Assembly (NCBI GenBank): GCA_037176885.1
Contig: JAWWNJ010000057.1
Coordinates: forward strand, 1,054,001 to 1,118,000
Length of the DNA: 64,000 nucleotides
DNA from: Favolaschia claudopus
Lineage: Eukaryota > Basidiomycota > Agaricomycetes > Agaricales > Mycenaceae
Direction of reading: 5' to 3'
In this document: one piece after another, positions 34,664 to 45,330 of the stretch
Layout: the number at the start of each line of letters is the position of its first letter
How positions within the stretch are numbered: position 1 is the stretch's first letter
Program-made: the position numbers and the translations under genes
The notes under the pieces: generated by a model
Databases searched by the model: none
The model's input: the letters and a program-made list of their open reading frames with translations, nothing else
Told to the model about the DNA's origin: nothing

Positions 34664-36415
34664 ATGTCCTCGACGCTACTGGGGCTGCTCTCCCCAGGCG
34701 AAGCGGCTGAAAATCTCACTACCTTGCCCCCCGACATTTTGGACTTGATATTCCAGCTCCTGTACGATGCTTGGCTGGTCGACATCCATCGCAAATTCGG
34801 TGGGCCCCAAGGTGGATACGCCCGATTCGACTATGAAAGATGTCAGGGAGAGTTTCTGTTCGCGCTGTCTCTCTCCTGCCGGCATTTACGCGCTCAAACT
34901 ATGCGATGGATATTCCGTGAGGTTTATAATTGGGAGACCTCGCGTGGGAGGGTTTGGCCGGAATCAATATGGCCCTACATCAAGTAAGTGTACTGCTCCA
35001 CATCTATGCAATACCTGAGCTATCTTCATAGAATCGTCAATCTCAGGGATTGTACCGGTCGGACTTCGAGAAAACTCGAGTTATCCTTGGAAACCATCCG
35101 TTCGCTCCCAGCGATGCTGTCGCTAGTCAAAGCCACGATCCGTCTCGAAGCTTCTATCCCTTCGAGTCTCCTGCAGGCGCTTTCGTTTGCCCCTGCCTTA
35201 TTGCGCCTTGAGATCTTTCAAGCACGTTTCGACGGAGAGTTTCCCTCTTCAAGTTGCACGCTTCCCTTTCCATGCCTGGAGACTCTGGTAATCTCAATTT
35301 GCGGATTCAAGGCTGTTGCTGGTCAGAAAGATGTAGATCGTATCAAACAAGCCAACAACGTTCACTCCCTTCTCAAAGCTGTGGGCAGTCGCCTCAGCGA
35401 GCTGCGGATCTCTGGGGACTTGATATCGCAGGCATTCCCCTCGCTCCAATGGTCGCACATGCGTACGTTTGCGATTACGGAGCATAAACCAACTCCGTAC
35501 ATCACTCTCTCCAACCTTGTATCCAGAATGCCTTCGCTTCGCGATCTCCAGGTTCTCTATACTGCAGAGGTACCTCCTGACCGCGTCGCCCCGGTGTTTC
35601 CGTCATTTCATCTGGGGGACTCGGAATCTCCATCTGTACTAACTTGTCACCTGCTTTCGACCGCTACTCTGGGGAATATACTTCCCGGTGATCCCATTTT
35701 GGTCCAGCTTCCAGCAAGTTTGCGTTACCTTCACCTTCGTGCACCCGTCGACCCATTCGATACCGAAGCAGGATTCCCGCAGAACGCCTATTTTCCGCTG
35801 AACGAGCATGCATTGACAGAAGCGCTTCATCAGCGTCGATACCTTCCCTACCTCGTCGAGCTTTCTATAGACCTCGATTCTTTTGTTACTGCTCCGCTGA
35901 TCCAGCAGATTGCCTCAGCGCTGCCGCAGCTGGAGGTCCTCGAGCTCAGCCTTCCTCGATTCTTGTTTGTCAATTCTCCTCGTCGGTTTCAAGAAAAAGA
36001 CCGTGACGTGAGTCTAGTTCTCCCTTCTTTGTACTTTTGTGACGATCTCTTTTGCAATGCGCAGCCCGCTATCCTCACCGCCCTAAATCTGTTCCCGCGC
36101 ATCCGCCATTTGCGCATCACCATGAATTTCCCCAAACCGATTCGGGATATCCGTCGGTCGCGGGAGGTAACTGCTCGATGGTTTCTTGCGGGGGTCCGTA
36201 CGCTTGAAAGTTTGCCGCTCATCCAAAGATGTATCTCGTCGGCTTCGAGACGCGGTCCTGGGATACCTGGGATCATACAGTTTTTGATTTACACTGGGTG
36301 TCTCCGCCGCCTACGCCGCCGCCCAAAGACAGTACCGGCCACGCAACCTGGGAAATATCTGAGACGGATGGTACGCGTGTTGTTGCGCGAGGGCCAAAGG
36401 TATATATATAGGTAG
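34664..36415 (+). CDS. F-box/LRR protein of a second type (member E), two exons
   Basis: Putative SCF adaptor, unlike the main local family. It has no leading helix; the F-box is near the N-terminus (LTTLPPDILDLIFQLLYDAW, residues 18-37). Exon 1 ends in IWPYIK. A 50-nt GT-AG intron (34,984-35,033) restores the frame to IVNLRDCTG. About 470 residues of leucine-rich sequence follow, for example LPSLRDLQVLYTAE and LPQLEVLELSLPRF. As read, the frame ends at 36,413-36,415. A second frame at 36,229-36,411 gives a tail (TWEISETDGTRVV) more like F-box proteins of this type, so the last 60 residues may be frameshifted, or an intron may be skipped near 36,166-36,227. Confidence 0.75.
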
Positions 36416-37301
36416 CACCCTGCGCAGTCCCATTAGTTACCCCGAACGTTATCGTGGTTGTACGCCTCGCATCATGTAGTGCATATCAGATAAACTACCA
36501 TGCGTCCGGTTTTGTTTTTTGAGTGCCCCGACAGACTTTCCAGGGTCAGTGCTCACAAGGAGCCGAGGATGCGGGTAAGTAAGACTTTCCAGTTGAGCTA
36601 AATATATTTAGAAGCAGCACCGCCACGTTGATTGACAGAATACTCAACGCTTGAGTCCTAAAAAGGAAGTTTCGCTCAGGATATCGATGAAGAAGCACGA
36701 GATTTGCTGGAAGGGAGGAGATGATCCCTTAATATACTCCTCTTGCTACCCTTAAAAGATATTTGATGAGTATGATTGCTGGGATGTCCATGCACGTTAA
36801 CCTAAAGGATGAGATGGAGTTGCTGGTAACACGGCGTGAAAGTGTAAGGGTCAGTGATTATCTAAAGAGGGGTTTAGCAGCAATATCAAACTGGTTCTGC
36901 TCTAAGTAAGCTTCTCAGCGCTCAGCTACTATAGGGAAAATATACGAGGGCTGACGAAAAAGATCACGAGCCTGAATTTAAGTAGGACCGGGGATCTAAA
37001 CGTAGATAAAGCGTATGCAGACTACCTGGAAACGCACCTCTATTCTAATTGCTTAACTTTTCGGAGGCAAAGGCTCAAACATCGTAAACACATGCGTTAC
37101 TTGATTGTATAGCGCACAAGTCTAAGTACTTACAATATCTTGATTCCGATCATAATTGACGTAGGCTTTCTCGGTAATCTGTATTTAATCAAAAGAGATT
37201 GATACGCCTATGAACATGAATCTACTTCATACAAGCAAGAGATCATCGGGTCAAAAAATCGAGGTGAAGATGACAGAACCGATGGTATTGAGAACGAAAA
37301 A
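36416..37301. other. AT-rich spacer with dispersed repeat D1
   Basis: Holds one copy of the short dispersed repeat listed at 36,597-36,672. No gene. Confidence 0.4.
36597..36672 (+). repeat. Short dispersed repeat D1, copy 1
   Basis: About 75 bases: TAAATATATTT, then CACCGCCAC, GATTGACAG, ATACTCAACGC and AAAAAGGAAGTTT in fixed order. Matches 48,395-48,451 (+) and 59,972-60,045 (-) closely, and 46,905-46,975 (+) loosely. Confidence 0.5.
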
Positions 37302-38420
37302 TCATGATCGGGCGGAAACGATAATGTATTTGATATCGGGAAAGGCGTCCATGTATGTCCCTTCAGCAGACCTCGACTTGATTACACGTAGTTCATTGAG
37401 CATGCATCCGGACTTCGAGACAAATGCTTTCAGCAAATCTACACAGCCAGTGTCGGAGGACGAAGGAAACGGTTCAGGTAGTTCGAGGTACAGGAGAGCG
37501 GGGGTAATGAGGCGCTGGAGGAAATGAACATTGAGGCCGTGAGAATCCTCCTTCAAAACCAACGTTTTCAGACGCAACAAGGAAAGATCTGGATAAGGGT
37601 CCTCGGGCGTCCGTGATACAACCAACTGAAGGGTACAGTTGACCAGATTCGGTGTTTCCCGCAAGATAACGATGCATTCATCGAGAAAAAGGGACGTCAA
37701 TGTAAGAGACGTCAACTGCGACCAGGGAAGCTCGACACTTTTACCCTCCCAGTTGTCCTCGAGAACGACGCTGCGCAGAAGGGGCATATCGTGGAGAGTC
37801 AGGGGGCTATAAATGGCATCATCTATCTCCAATAACATATCCAGGGTACGAAGAAGCGGCATTGACAACCCAGCCATTGCGTGGAGATTATCGTATTCGT
37901 TTATCGCCAACGTGAGGTGCTCCCAACGATGGCAATATGGGACGAGAACGTCAAAAATGGGGAACACGTCTTGACTTTCCATGTCGGAGGCATGGATCGA
38001 GAGGGGGAGACAGCCAGATCTGTCCAGCCATAATTGAGCTAACGCGATGCCCCCTTTCCGCCAGGGCAAAGAGCAGGGATTGAATCCGAGCTGGAGGGCC
38101 CGCCATAGAGCGGGTGTAGAGATGGCGATGCTGTTCCATTCACGACAGACGAGAATGAGACATGTGGGTGAAGATCTGCCTATAAACGGCGGAGAGTCCG
38201 GATATGGGGGAAGGAAATGGAGGAAAATTTCGGAGAGGATTTCCGGCGGTAGGTTCAAGATTGGGGGATGAGTGGAAGGCTCCAATATACTAGACTTGGT
38301 AGATTCTAGGGTCGAGATCTCCAGAGGTTCTGCTGTCTGGAGCGCCTCAAGTCCCAAAATGTCGGCGGCATTTCCCGCTAAACTCGGTGTGGTATTTGCT
38401 ACTTCGGACGAGGCCGGCAT
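37302..38420 (-). CDS. F-box protein, local family member F (372 aa)
   Basis: Putative SCF adaptor, intact. Start set at 38,420 (MPASSEVANTTPSLAGN) because relic L begins at the same residue. The open frame continues upstream to 38,561, but those 47 codons run into a transposon inverted repeat. This subtype has a Thr/Ser/Glu-rich leader instead of the usual helix. Then comes HPPILNLPPEILSEIFLHFL and a typical F-box to LWRALQL, and an LRR-like half with LPWSQLTSLTLTSL, ending YIIVSARS. A 626-bp miniature element separates the gene from its GTCAC cluster at 39,174-39,192, which may alter expression or the start site. Confidence 0.85.
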   Translation of the reverse strand: MPASSEVANTTPSLAGNAADILGLEALQTAEPLEISTLESTKSSILEPSTHPPILNLPPEILSEIFLHFLPPYPDSPPFIGRSSPTCLILVCREWNSIAISTPALWRALQLGFNPCSLPWRKGGIALAQLWLDRSGCLPLSIHASDMESQDVFPIFDVLVPYCHRWEHLTLAINEYDNLHAMAGLSMPLLRTLDMLLEIDDAIYSPLTLHDMPLLRSVVLEDNWEGKSVELPWSQLTSLTLTSLFLDECIVILRETPNLVNCTLQLVVSRTPEDPYPDLSLLRLKTLVLKEDSHGLNVHFLQRLITPALLYLELPEPFPSSSDTGCVDLLKAFVSKSGCMLNELRVIKSRSAEGTYMDAFPDIKYIIVSARS

Positions 38421-38483
38421 AGTCAGGCCAAAATTCGGAGAGTATTTCAGACGACTGCACACTATGCAGCGATATGGCTGAGT

Positions 38484-39109
38484 CCCAGCGAAAAACCCGT
38501 CTTGGGATATCCTGGGGTATCCTGGGATATCGTGGATCCTGATATTATTTTTTGCCATCATCTTGGCTCATCTTGCTCCGTCTCAAATCGTTGTTTCAAA
38601 TCGCAGAATTCATGCATTTCAATATTGTTTTGGGCACTTTGAAAAATTGGGAAAAACATGTAGAGTAAGGTGGAGCCCAACTGCAGATAGCTAGAGAGCC
38701 GAGGGAGCGTCAAATGCACATTTAAAATTTCGAGGGGTGGCAAATAAGATAAAACAAGCCGGCATTTGCGTTCGGCAAGCCTCGGACCAGACTAGGATAT
38801 ATGTTTGGCATGCACTTCCACTCTTCCGTGGTCTAACGGTTGCGAATGTGGTGCAAAGTTGTGCGGCGAGGGTGTGTCGGGTTCAATTCGGGACCCAACC
38901 GTCTCTTTTTCGTATTTCTACCGTGAGAAATACACGCCGGACTTTTGAATTTGAGTCAGATCAAAATTCAAGATTTCCCAAGATCTCCCAAGATATACGA
39001 CGTCAAACCTGTTGGGAGATCTTGGGAGGTCTTGGATCCTCATAAAATGCGCACAACCCAAGATTTCCCAGGATATCCCAAGATATCCCAAGACGGGTTT
39101 TTCGCTGGG
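38484..39109. mobile_element. Miniature inverted-repeat transposable element, 626 bp
   Basis: The ends are inverted copies about 48 bp long with three mismatches, starting CCCAGCGAAAAACCCGTCTT on both sides and continuing as GGGATATC words. The flanks carry GCTGAGT directly before 38,484 and directly after 39,109, a 7-bp target duplication (8 bp, GGCTGAGT, if one terminal base is reassigned). It has no transposase. The size, inverted ends and duplication fit a non-autonomous cut-and-paste element, possibly hAT-like. Inserted 64 bp before the start codon of F-box gene F. Confidence 0.8.
38825..38911 (+). other. tRNA-like (SINE-type) segment inside the miniature element
   Basis: TGGTCTAACGG at about 38,831 fits a Pol III A box and GGGTTCAATTC at about 38,880 fits a B box, at tRNA-like spacing, with a TTTTT run at about 38,906. 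The T arm does not pair well, so it is not a functional tRNA. It may be a decayed tRNA or a chance match. Confidence 0.3.
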
Positions 39110-40839
39110 GCTGAGTACTTATGGTGGCTTGGAAACATTCCTGCAAACTGAGTCAAAGAAAGATCGGAGCACATTGTCACACGGTGTCACACTTCAGTCT
39201 TGTCTTCCATATCCAACTCGTCGTCTATGCCAACGCTGGTGCCGTACACTGCAACGACGAGCAACCTGAGCAGCTTCATCTGTAAAGCAATACCAAGCGC
39301 TTGAGGCTACAGTGGTTCAATCTCAAAAGCCAGATTTTGGCGCGTTTTCGGAGTCGAGTCATCCATGCAGTCTATGCGAACCACGAACTTTTGTGGCCAC
39401 CTCCAGCGGTTGCGTGCACTCGAAGAGTCTTCTGGCAATCTTCCCAACATAAAAACTATCATACATTCTCTACACCAAATGCTCGTCAGGCATTGCACCA
39501 GTTTTTCGGCTTCACATGAATTTGAAACTGGCTAGAAACTGGGCGCTCCTCGAAGTTTTGCGAAGTGCGCGAACTGTGAACCGATGATATACATCCTCAG
39601 CTGAAACTATGAGCGACCTGGTCGCGATCGGTGTGTCAAACTGCATCTTTCATCCCTTTTCCTCCAGCTAAATCACGATCGCAGCTCCCGCCTATGCGAA
39701 TCCATTAGCGGCGAGGGTGCTGCAAGATATTGGCTTGACGCTGGCCACCACATCGTCAATAACTCGAAGCGATTCAAGACTCGGTCTATTCTTGATTCTT
39801 CCCATCTGTGTCTGCCTTCTCCGTGACAACGCATACATTTTTTCGAATTCAAGTTGCTGGACAAATCAGGCGAGCTTGTCATCTCAGTTCTTTTTCTTTT
39901 TCGACAAGGGACGATTCACTTTCGGCTTCGCAAATTCGCTATCCTTTTTCTCATGCGTATCCAGAACGAAGTACTAACACACTACTTTCCATAGTTTCAT
40001 ATCGACGTCCCGCCACCGTACAGCTCTTCGGCGATGACACCACGCGACCGGGGCCGTTGTGGGTACGCTTGGGAATGGCCGGATGCCTGGGAGCGTGAGG
40101 GCGGAGGAGGAAACGGAGAAACAGATGTCGCGATCTCAAGCCCCACCCTCGCACCCTACGGTGCAGCGTAGCCACCGAATCGACGCTCTCGGCCAGTCCT
40201 GCACTTGTGCGCCCGACCGCAAATAGGCCGAGCGTCTCGAGGTCAGCGATGGGACTCGCGAGCGAAAGGTGACGGCGCGATTCTTACCGCTGGTCATGAC
40301 GAAAGATTCCTCCGGAAAGACGCGGAGAAGAGAAGAGGCATGATGCGATGGCGTCGTGCACCCGCTCGACGCTCCCATCGCATCCATACACTCACGACGA
40401 CATCAAGCGAGAACGAATGAACGCGCGGGCCAGCCGTGGCGATGTATGTACGCACCGGTGGTTTGGGTCGGGGTCAGCTTCCTCCCTCGCCCTCGTCTTT
40501 TTTCACTCTTCTGATAGCGGCGTCACAGAGACTCAGATACATTGAATGCCTTCGTCCAACGCCCATTTGCACGCATCGCGAGGGGGAGACCAACTGCATC
40601 GAGGTCTATGACGGGGGATGGCGTGGAGGACAAAGATCGGGGATTGCTTGTGCTCCTAGACGGACACCATGTCAGTCTATCCCCGACGGCCATGGATCGA
40701 GTTGAGCGCTCCGGTAGCTTGCTCCAGGTTCCCTCGCACGACCTCCGCAACATCTCTTATCCACACATATCCGAAAATTCTCGGTAGCCGACACTGTTTC
40801 GAGTTACGAGTTACCGCTCAGTCAGCCTTATTTCCTCTT
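39110..40839. other. Intergenic or decayed region
   Basis: GTCAC pair at 39,176-39,190. A + frame after an AG acceptor at about 39,993 reads FHIDVPPPYSSSAMTPRDRG and on to APYGAA-stop at about 40,170. This is Pro/Gly-rich and protein-like but with no recognisable partner exon. Nothing else supported. Confidence 0.3.
39174..39192. promoter_or_regulatory. GTCAC direct pair displaced from F-box gene F
   Basis: TGTCACACGGTGTCAC. Subtracting the 626-bp element and its 7-bp target duplication places it about 121 bp before the ATG of gene F, the same distance as in its sisters. Confidence 0.4.
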
Positions 40840-42260
40840 CTACTTCTCACGGCGCTGATTTATGAGTCACAGACTCGTACATTCAATGCGAGGCGTACAG
40901 CAGGTTTGCGAGTCGACGGGCATTTCTGGCTTCTTCACGCGAAACGGGTCTTCGTTTTTATCGCCCCCGTCTGCCCTTTGCCCGCATCAGCCGCCGCCGG
41001 TCATGTCACTGTATCTCCCCAAGCTCGTCTTAGGACTTGCACTTTTCTCTGTGGCGTCAGCTTCGGCCAGCGCCACCTCAAATCGGTGGGGGCGGTCTAT
41101 CGTGGTCCCCGTGCATGCACTTCAGGATATCAAGAAGCCGATGCTGCGTCCATTCGATGATGACTCTTTTCTTCCCTTGAATCTTCCGTCGTGCCACAGC
41201 GTCTCAGCCCAAGCTCGTCCCATTCATCGGGGGTTTGGGGTGATGAATGGAGGCGATTGCACGACGAGATCGTCGAGGCTTGTTGCACGCAGCTGTGTGA
41301 GGCGCATGGGGGAAGTCTTCTGCGATATACCGTCTGCTAGTCACGTCGTGCCCTAGCCCGATATCACCTCGTCTTTCGCTTTGGCCTTGTTCACGGAGGC
41401 GGCGTAGTTCTTTATCACGAGCGCTTCCTGCTCGCTCCGATCTTCGAGGGCCGACACTCGCCGGGTGGTTCTAGCGCTTCGGTGGTGCGGGATGTTGTCG
41501 TCGCTGGAAACTCGCCTGGCAGTGGTCGCATCTGCCCAGACATGTGAACTTTCCGTGCTGCCTCCCGCTCGACAATCGAACGGGAGATTTTGTTCTTTGG
41601 GGACGAAGGCGAACTGCGGTCGACGGTCTCTCATTCATTCGAGAAGACGAAGAGCGGACGACGGGCAGCTGCTCACCTCACGCCATCTTCGACGCGACAT
41701 CTCGACGAGACGAGACGAAACGCCCTTCTCCGTTTGCTTGTCCCCTGTCTTATCCGACTATCATACAAGCCTTGCTCTGCAGCACGCGCGGATGTACGCC
41801 TTCGACTTTGCGGTGATCAGCTCGTATGCTTTTGAGTCCTCAGGTGTTCGCCTCGGCGTTCTCGAAGGGGGACGGTACATGGAAGAGGTCACCACATCCA
41901 TTGCGACTCGGACGCTCGCTTCGACGCTAGATGATGGCATGCAGCTTGAGCAAATGTCTCTGTCGTGGATGTCGCTCATCGCGTATGAGATGGCTCCGTT
42001 GCAATGGCTCCTCCTTCACTCGGAGTCTTTCTTGCTGAGTGTGATGCTCCGTGCATCGCAGCTCGCCACATGCACCATTGATACTCTATCCGCCTCTGTC
42101 ATGGCGTCGTCCGCCGCGTCTGTACATATTGTGTATTTTGCGCCCATATCCTTGTTGCACACATCACTCTTTGCTTGTTTACGATGTATGTATATCTATT
42201 GTTTCTTGTTTCAGTATCCTACGACCAATTCATACGTTAGGATGAAGCAAAAAGCCAGTA
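40840..42260 (+). repeat. Decayed repeat S, copy 1
   Basis: Blocks match 51,190-52,000 in the same order: CAGACT-nn-TACnTTCnATG near 40,870 and 51,200, CAAGAAGCC-type words near 41,130 and 51,390, and CTGCGG...TCTCTCATTCn near 41,610 and 51,910. A + frame stays open over 41,465-42,286, but its composition is not convincing and it is not open in the other copy. Unknown gene family or transposon remains. Confidence 0.35.
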
Positions 42261-42288
42261 CAGTGACGAGGCGTGACATGTTGTGACA
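42261..42288. promoter_or_regulatory. Triple GTGAC cluster before F-box gene G
   Basis: GTGAC occurs three times (42,263, 42,273, 42,283), all in the same orientation at about 10-base spacing. The cluster ends 127 bp before the ATG at 42,415. It is the clearest example of the shared promoter signature. Confidence 0.45.
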
Positions 42289-42919
42289 AAAAACTTTCGA
42301 GCTCAATTTCTACCACCACCACCGTCCATGATCCTATAAGACGAATACTCAACGATACGCTACTACGCACTCACTCTCACATATCATCAAAGTCGGCGCC
42401 CTTTCTGCTCTAACATGCTCCTTTCTTTGGAAGCAGACCGTGCTACATCAGGAAAACCCCAAACTGGCAATTGTCAGTAATTGGTACCAATTGACGCCAA
42501 TTGGCGATAATTGGAGGATTATCAGATTCCGAAGGTCCGATAATCTTGGCAGTAATTTGTCAACAATTATCGACCATTATCGACGAATGTTGCCAAATTC
42601 CAGACAATTTATCGTACTGTAGAGAGCTTTTCATTCAAATTTCGCACTTTGTTTAGGGATGAAAGGTATATATATTTGGGCAACTAGATACAACAGTCTA
42701 CATATTCGCAAGTAGGCATAGTGGAGTATGTACATAACAATCACTTGACACGACGCAGCCGTTGAGCAGCGTACCTGGACACATACAAGCATTCAGAGTG
42801 ATATAGAAATCAACAACAAGATTGGACGTACATCAATCCATTCCGCGCTAATCTGGTGGGAGGACGGCGCAGAGGCAAAAAGATATTGGGAATTTGCAGA
42901 TCCGGCACGGAGAGGGCGA

Positions 42920-43350
42920 GGCTTGGATATAAGAGTAGTACGGGTCGATCTAAATGTACCTAGAGAGTATGCAAGAGGTTAGAATTCATTCTTCCTTAAT
43001 ACAAGTCTGACATATACCTTTACAAGAGTTGTGTAGGCGGTGGTAAGAGGGGCATGTCTAATCCTTTGTCAACCAACAGAAAGTGAGTCAACGCGTCGAG
43101 GGAAACGACTGCACACTCACTGCTGAAGCCAACCGCGTGGAGGATGACGCCGAGCCAAAGAAGCGGTCTGGGGAATGTGCGGACAGCACAGAGATGGCGG
43201 GGCTTGGATATCAGTGTTGTAGCACGGTAACTAGAGAGTACACAAGGTTAGAATTGATTCTTCCGTCATACAGTTCCGACACATACCATTACCAGAGTTG
43301 AGCAGGCGCGGGTAAGAGGACATGTCTAATACTTCGTCAATTAACAGAAG
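42920..43350. repeat. Imperfect tandem duplication inside the transposon
   Basis: The stretch from GGCTTGGATAT at 42,912 to CAACCAACAGAA near 43,080 recurs, diverged, from 43,202 to about 43,350 (GGCTTGGATATCAG to CAATTAACAGAA), with the order of words kept. Period is about 285 bp. Confidence 0.5.
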
Positions 43351-44014
43351 CCAAAGGGGTAAGCTTCAACGACTTGCCAGCTTGTCAGTACCCGTTAAGG
43401 CGGCATGTTATTCTGCGGGCACGGCGACGCCAGGGAGCAGGATAGAGAGCTGGAAAGTCGAAAAGGGATGAGCAGAGAAAGGCCAAGATCGATGCAAACT
43501 CACCCGCTATGGGGACCGACGACACTCAGCAACTACGTCGGCCAACCGTGACAAAGCTATCTAAGGCCAATTGAAGGCTTGAAGAGAGGAGGGGGAGGAT
43601 ATGAGGGAAGCCTCCACGCGCAGAGAGAGGTAGCCAGACGAAGACGGCGGGGTGGAATGGGGGGAAGAGAGGGAGATGGTGGTGGTTTGAGAGAAAGAAA
43701 AGTTGGGGAAGTGACGGCAATGTTGTGCGCTGGCACGCCACGTGGATGACGGCGATCGTAGACCGCTGATTTCCGACCATGTCCGAGGAGTACGGCATCA
43801 CTTCGGCTATTGACTTAGCCAAAAAATCTCGTCTCGTCTTTGGTTCCAACTTCCACTCTTCTCGTCTGGTAGATGAATATGGTCTGTCTGCCTATGCCAG
43901 CAGCACATACAGACATGTAGACACATTTCTGGGCCGTTTGAACTTTCTGTGGAATATCATCAACAAACTTTGATAATTGATGAGAAAATATCGGCATTGC
44001 TGCCAATTGGCAAG

Positions 44015-45330
44015 TTGACGTTCTCTCCCTAATGAGGCACGAGTGACGGCGAGAACAGGGTTTGTGGATCAGCGGTGATCGACGATCAGAGTCTCTTGCT
44101 CTTGACTCTGATGTCGACTCCGCCGCCTCTGTCTGGCTACGCCCGCAGCTCGCAAGTGCTGCGTTCTTCTTGTTTTCTCTTTCTTGTTCTTCGGTCGGAG
44201 TCGACATCTATCTATCTTGGGGGCCCTCCTGGCGCGATGTCGAGCCATTTCCATCTGCTAGCCCCTCATGCGGGCATTTTCCGTTGCTCATCGCAGTCCT
44301 CGAGGGCTCTCAGGCCGCCTATCGACTACAAGCACTCTTGGTCGTCGCCTATCCGATGTGGGTTCGCTGCTAGCGCGCGGCGACGACAACGGTGCTCTGT
44401 CTCTGCCAGTGAGCCCCTGTCTCACTGAGGTCTTGTTTGGTACGCCACCATCAGATTCGCTGTCCGTGACTGGAATGCTTTGGCAAATGTTTCTGCGACG
44501 CGCGCCGCTATCTATTGATTTTCTAGCAGAGTGTACGTCACAGGCGACACCTGCATTCTATCCATCGCGTCGCTTTTACATCTGCCTCGGCATTCAAGTC
44601 AGGGAGAGCTCTCTGCAGGTGGAGTTCTACACAAGCTCTCAGTGGGACATCCAGCTCTTTGGTGTGTCGTGTTCTCCTAGTTTCATGGGTATCCTTCTGC
44701 GGATGCGTCGCTCACTCCTAGGACATTGGGGATCCGCCGAAGAATTCCCCATTGCGCCGGAGAGCCCGTGGGGCTGGGCTCTCTCCCGCTTTCCATCTAC
44801 CATCCAGACTGAGTCGGCGAGCGTCATCCACAAATTGACGTTCTCTCCCTAATGAGGCACGAGTGACGGCGAGAACAGGGTTTGTGGATCAGCGGTGATC
44901 GACGATCAGAGTCTCTTGCTCTTGACTCTGATGTCGACTCCGCCGCCTCTGTCTGGCTACGCCCGCAGCTCGCAAGTGCTGCGTTCTTCTTGTCCCTCCC
45001 ACCCTTCCCTTTTTATCTACTCTTCTTTTGCTCAATCTTGATGCTTTTTCCCTTGCTCGGGGTTTTTCCCTCAACGAGGTTTACCCGGGAAGGTTTTTAA
45101 TGCACTTGATTCGAAGCCCCTTCTACGTACATTTCAACTCCATCTATTTTGCTATCTGAAGCCGCTATTTGTACAACTCTACTCTACGTTGATTTGTACA
45201 TAGAAAATATATTCAGGGCCAATGGGGATCCGCCGAAGAATTCCCCATTGCGCCGGAGAGCCCGTGGGGCTGGGCTCTCTCCCGCTTTCCATCTACCATC
45301 CAGACTGAGTCGGCGAGCGTCATCCACAAA
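44015..45330. repeat. Two head-to-tail copies of a second element with shared ends and different cores
   Basis: Unit 1 is 44,015-44,834, unit 2 is 44,835-45,330. Their first 159 bp (44,015-44,173 and 44,835-44,993) and last 108 bp (44,727-44,834 and 45,223-45,330) look identical, while the cores differ completely (553 versus 229 bp). TTTGTGGAT near the left end and ATCCACAAA at the right end form an imperfect inverted repeat. This is the pattern of two related non-autonomous elements in tandem, inserted within the TA-flanked transposon. Confidence 0.7.
45040..45105 (+). repeat. Possible LTR-retrotransposon terminal fragment
   Basis: CGGGGTTTTTCCCTCAACGA, then GGTTTACCCGGGAAGGTTTTTAATG in broken order, resembles the downstream part of copia-type LTRs (alternating G/T and C runs, then GGTTTTTAA). 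It sits in the core of the second tandem unit. No partner LTR, primer site or polyprotein is seen. Confidence 0.3.

Noticed and set aside
38421..38561. 47-codon N-terminal extension of F-box gene F
   Set aside because: Half of these codons lie in the inverted end of the miniature element, and relic L starts at the downstream Met, so the extension is a by-product of the insertion.
41465..42286. 273-codon + frame just before F-box gene G
   Set aside because: It starts from GTG, the homologous block at 51,500-52,600 is full of stops in this frame, and the end overlaps the promoter cluster of gene G.
44268..44852. 194-codon + frame inside the nested element
   Set aside because: It runs across the border between the two tandem units and is not kept in the second unit; no transposase or known domain.
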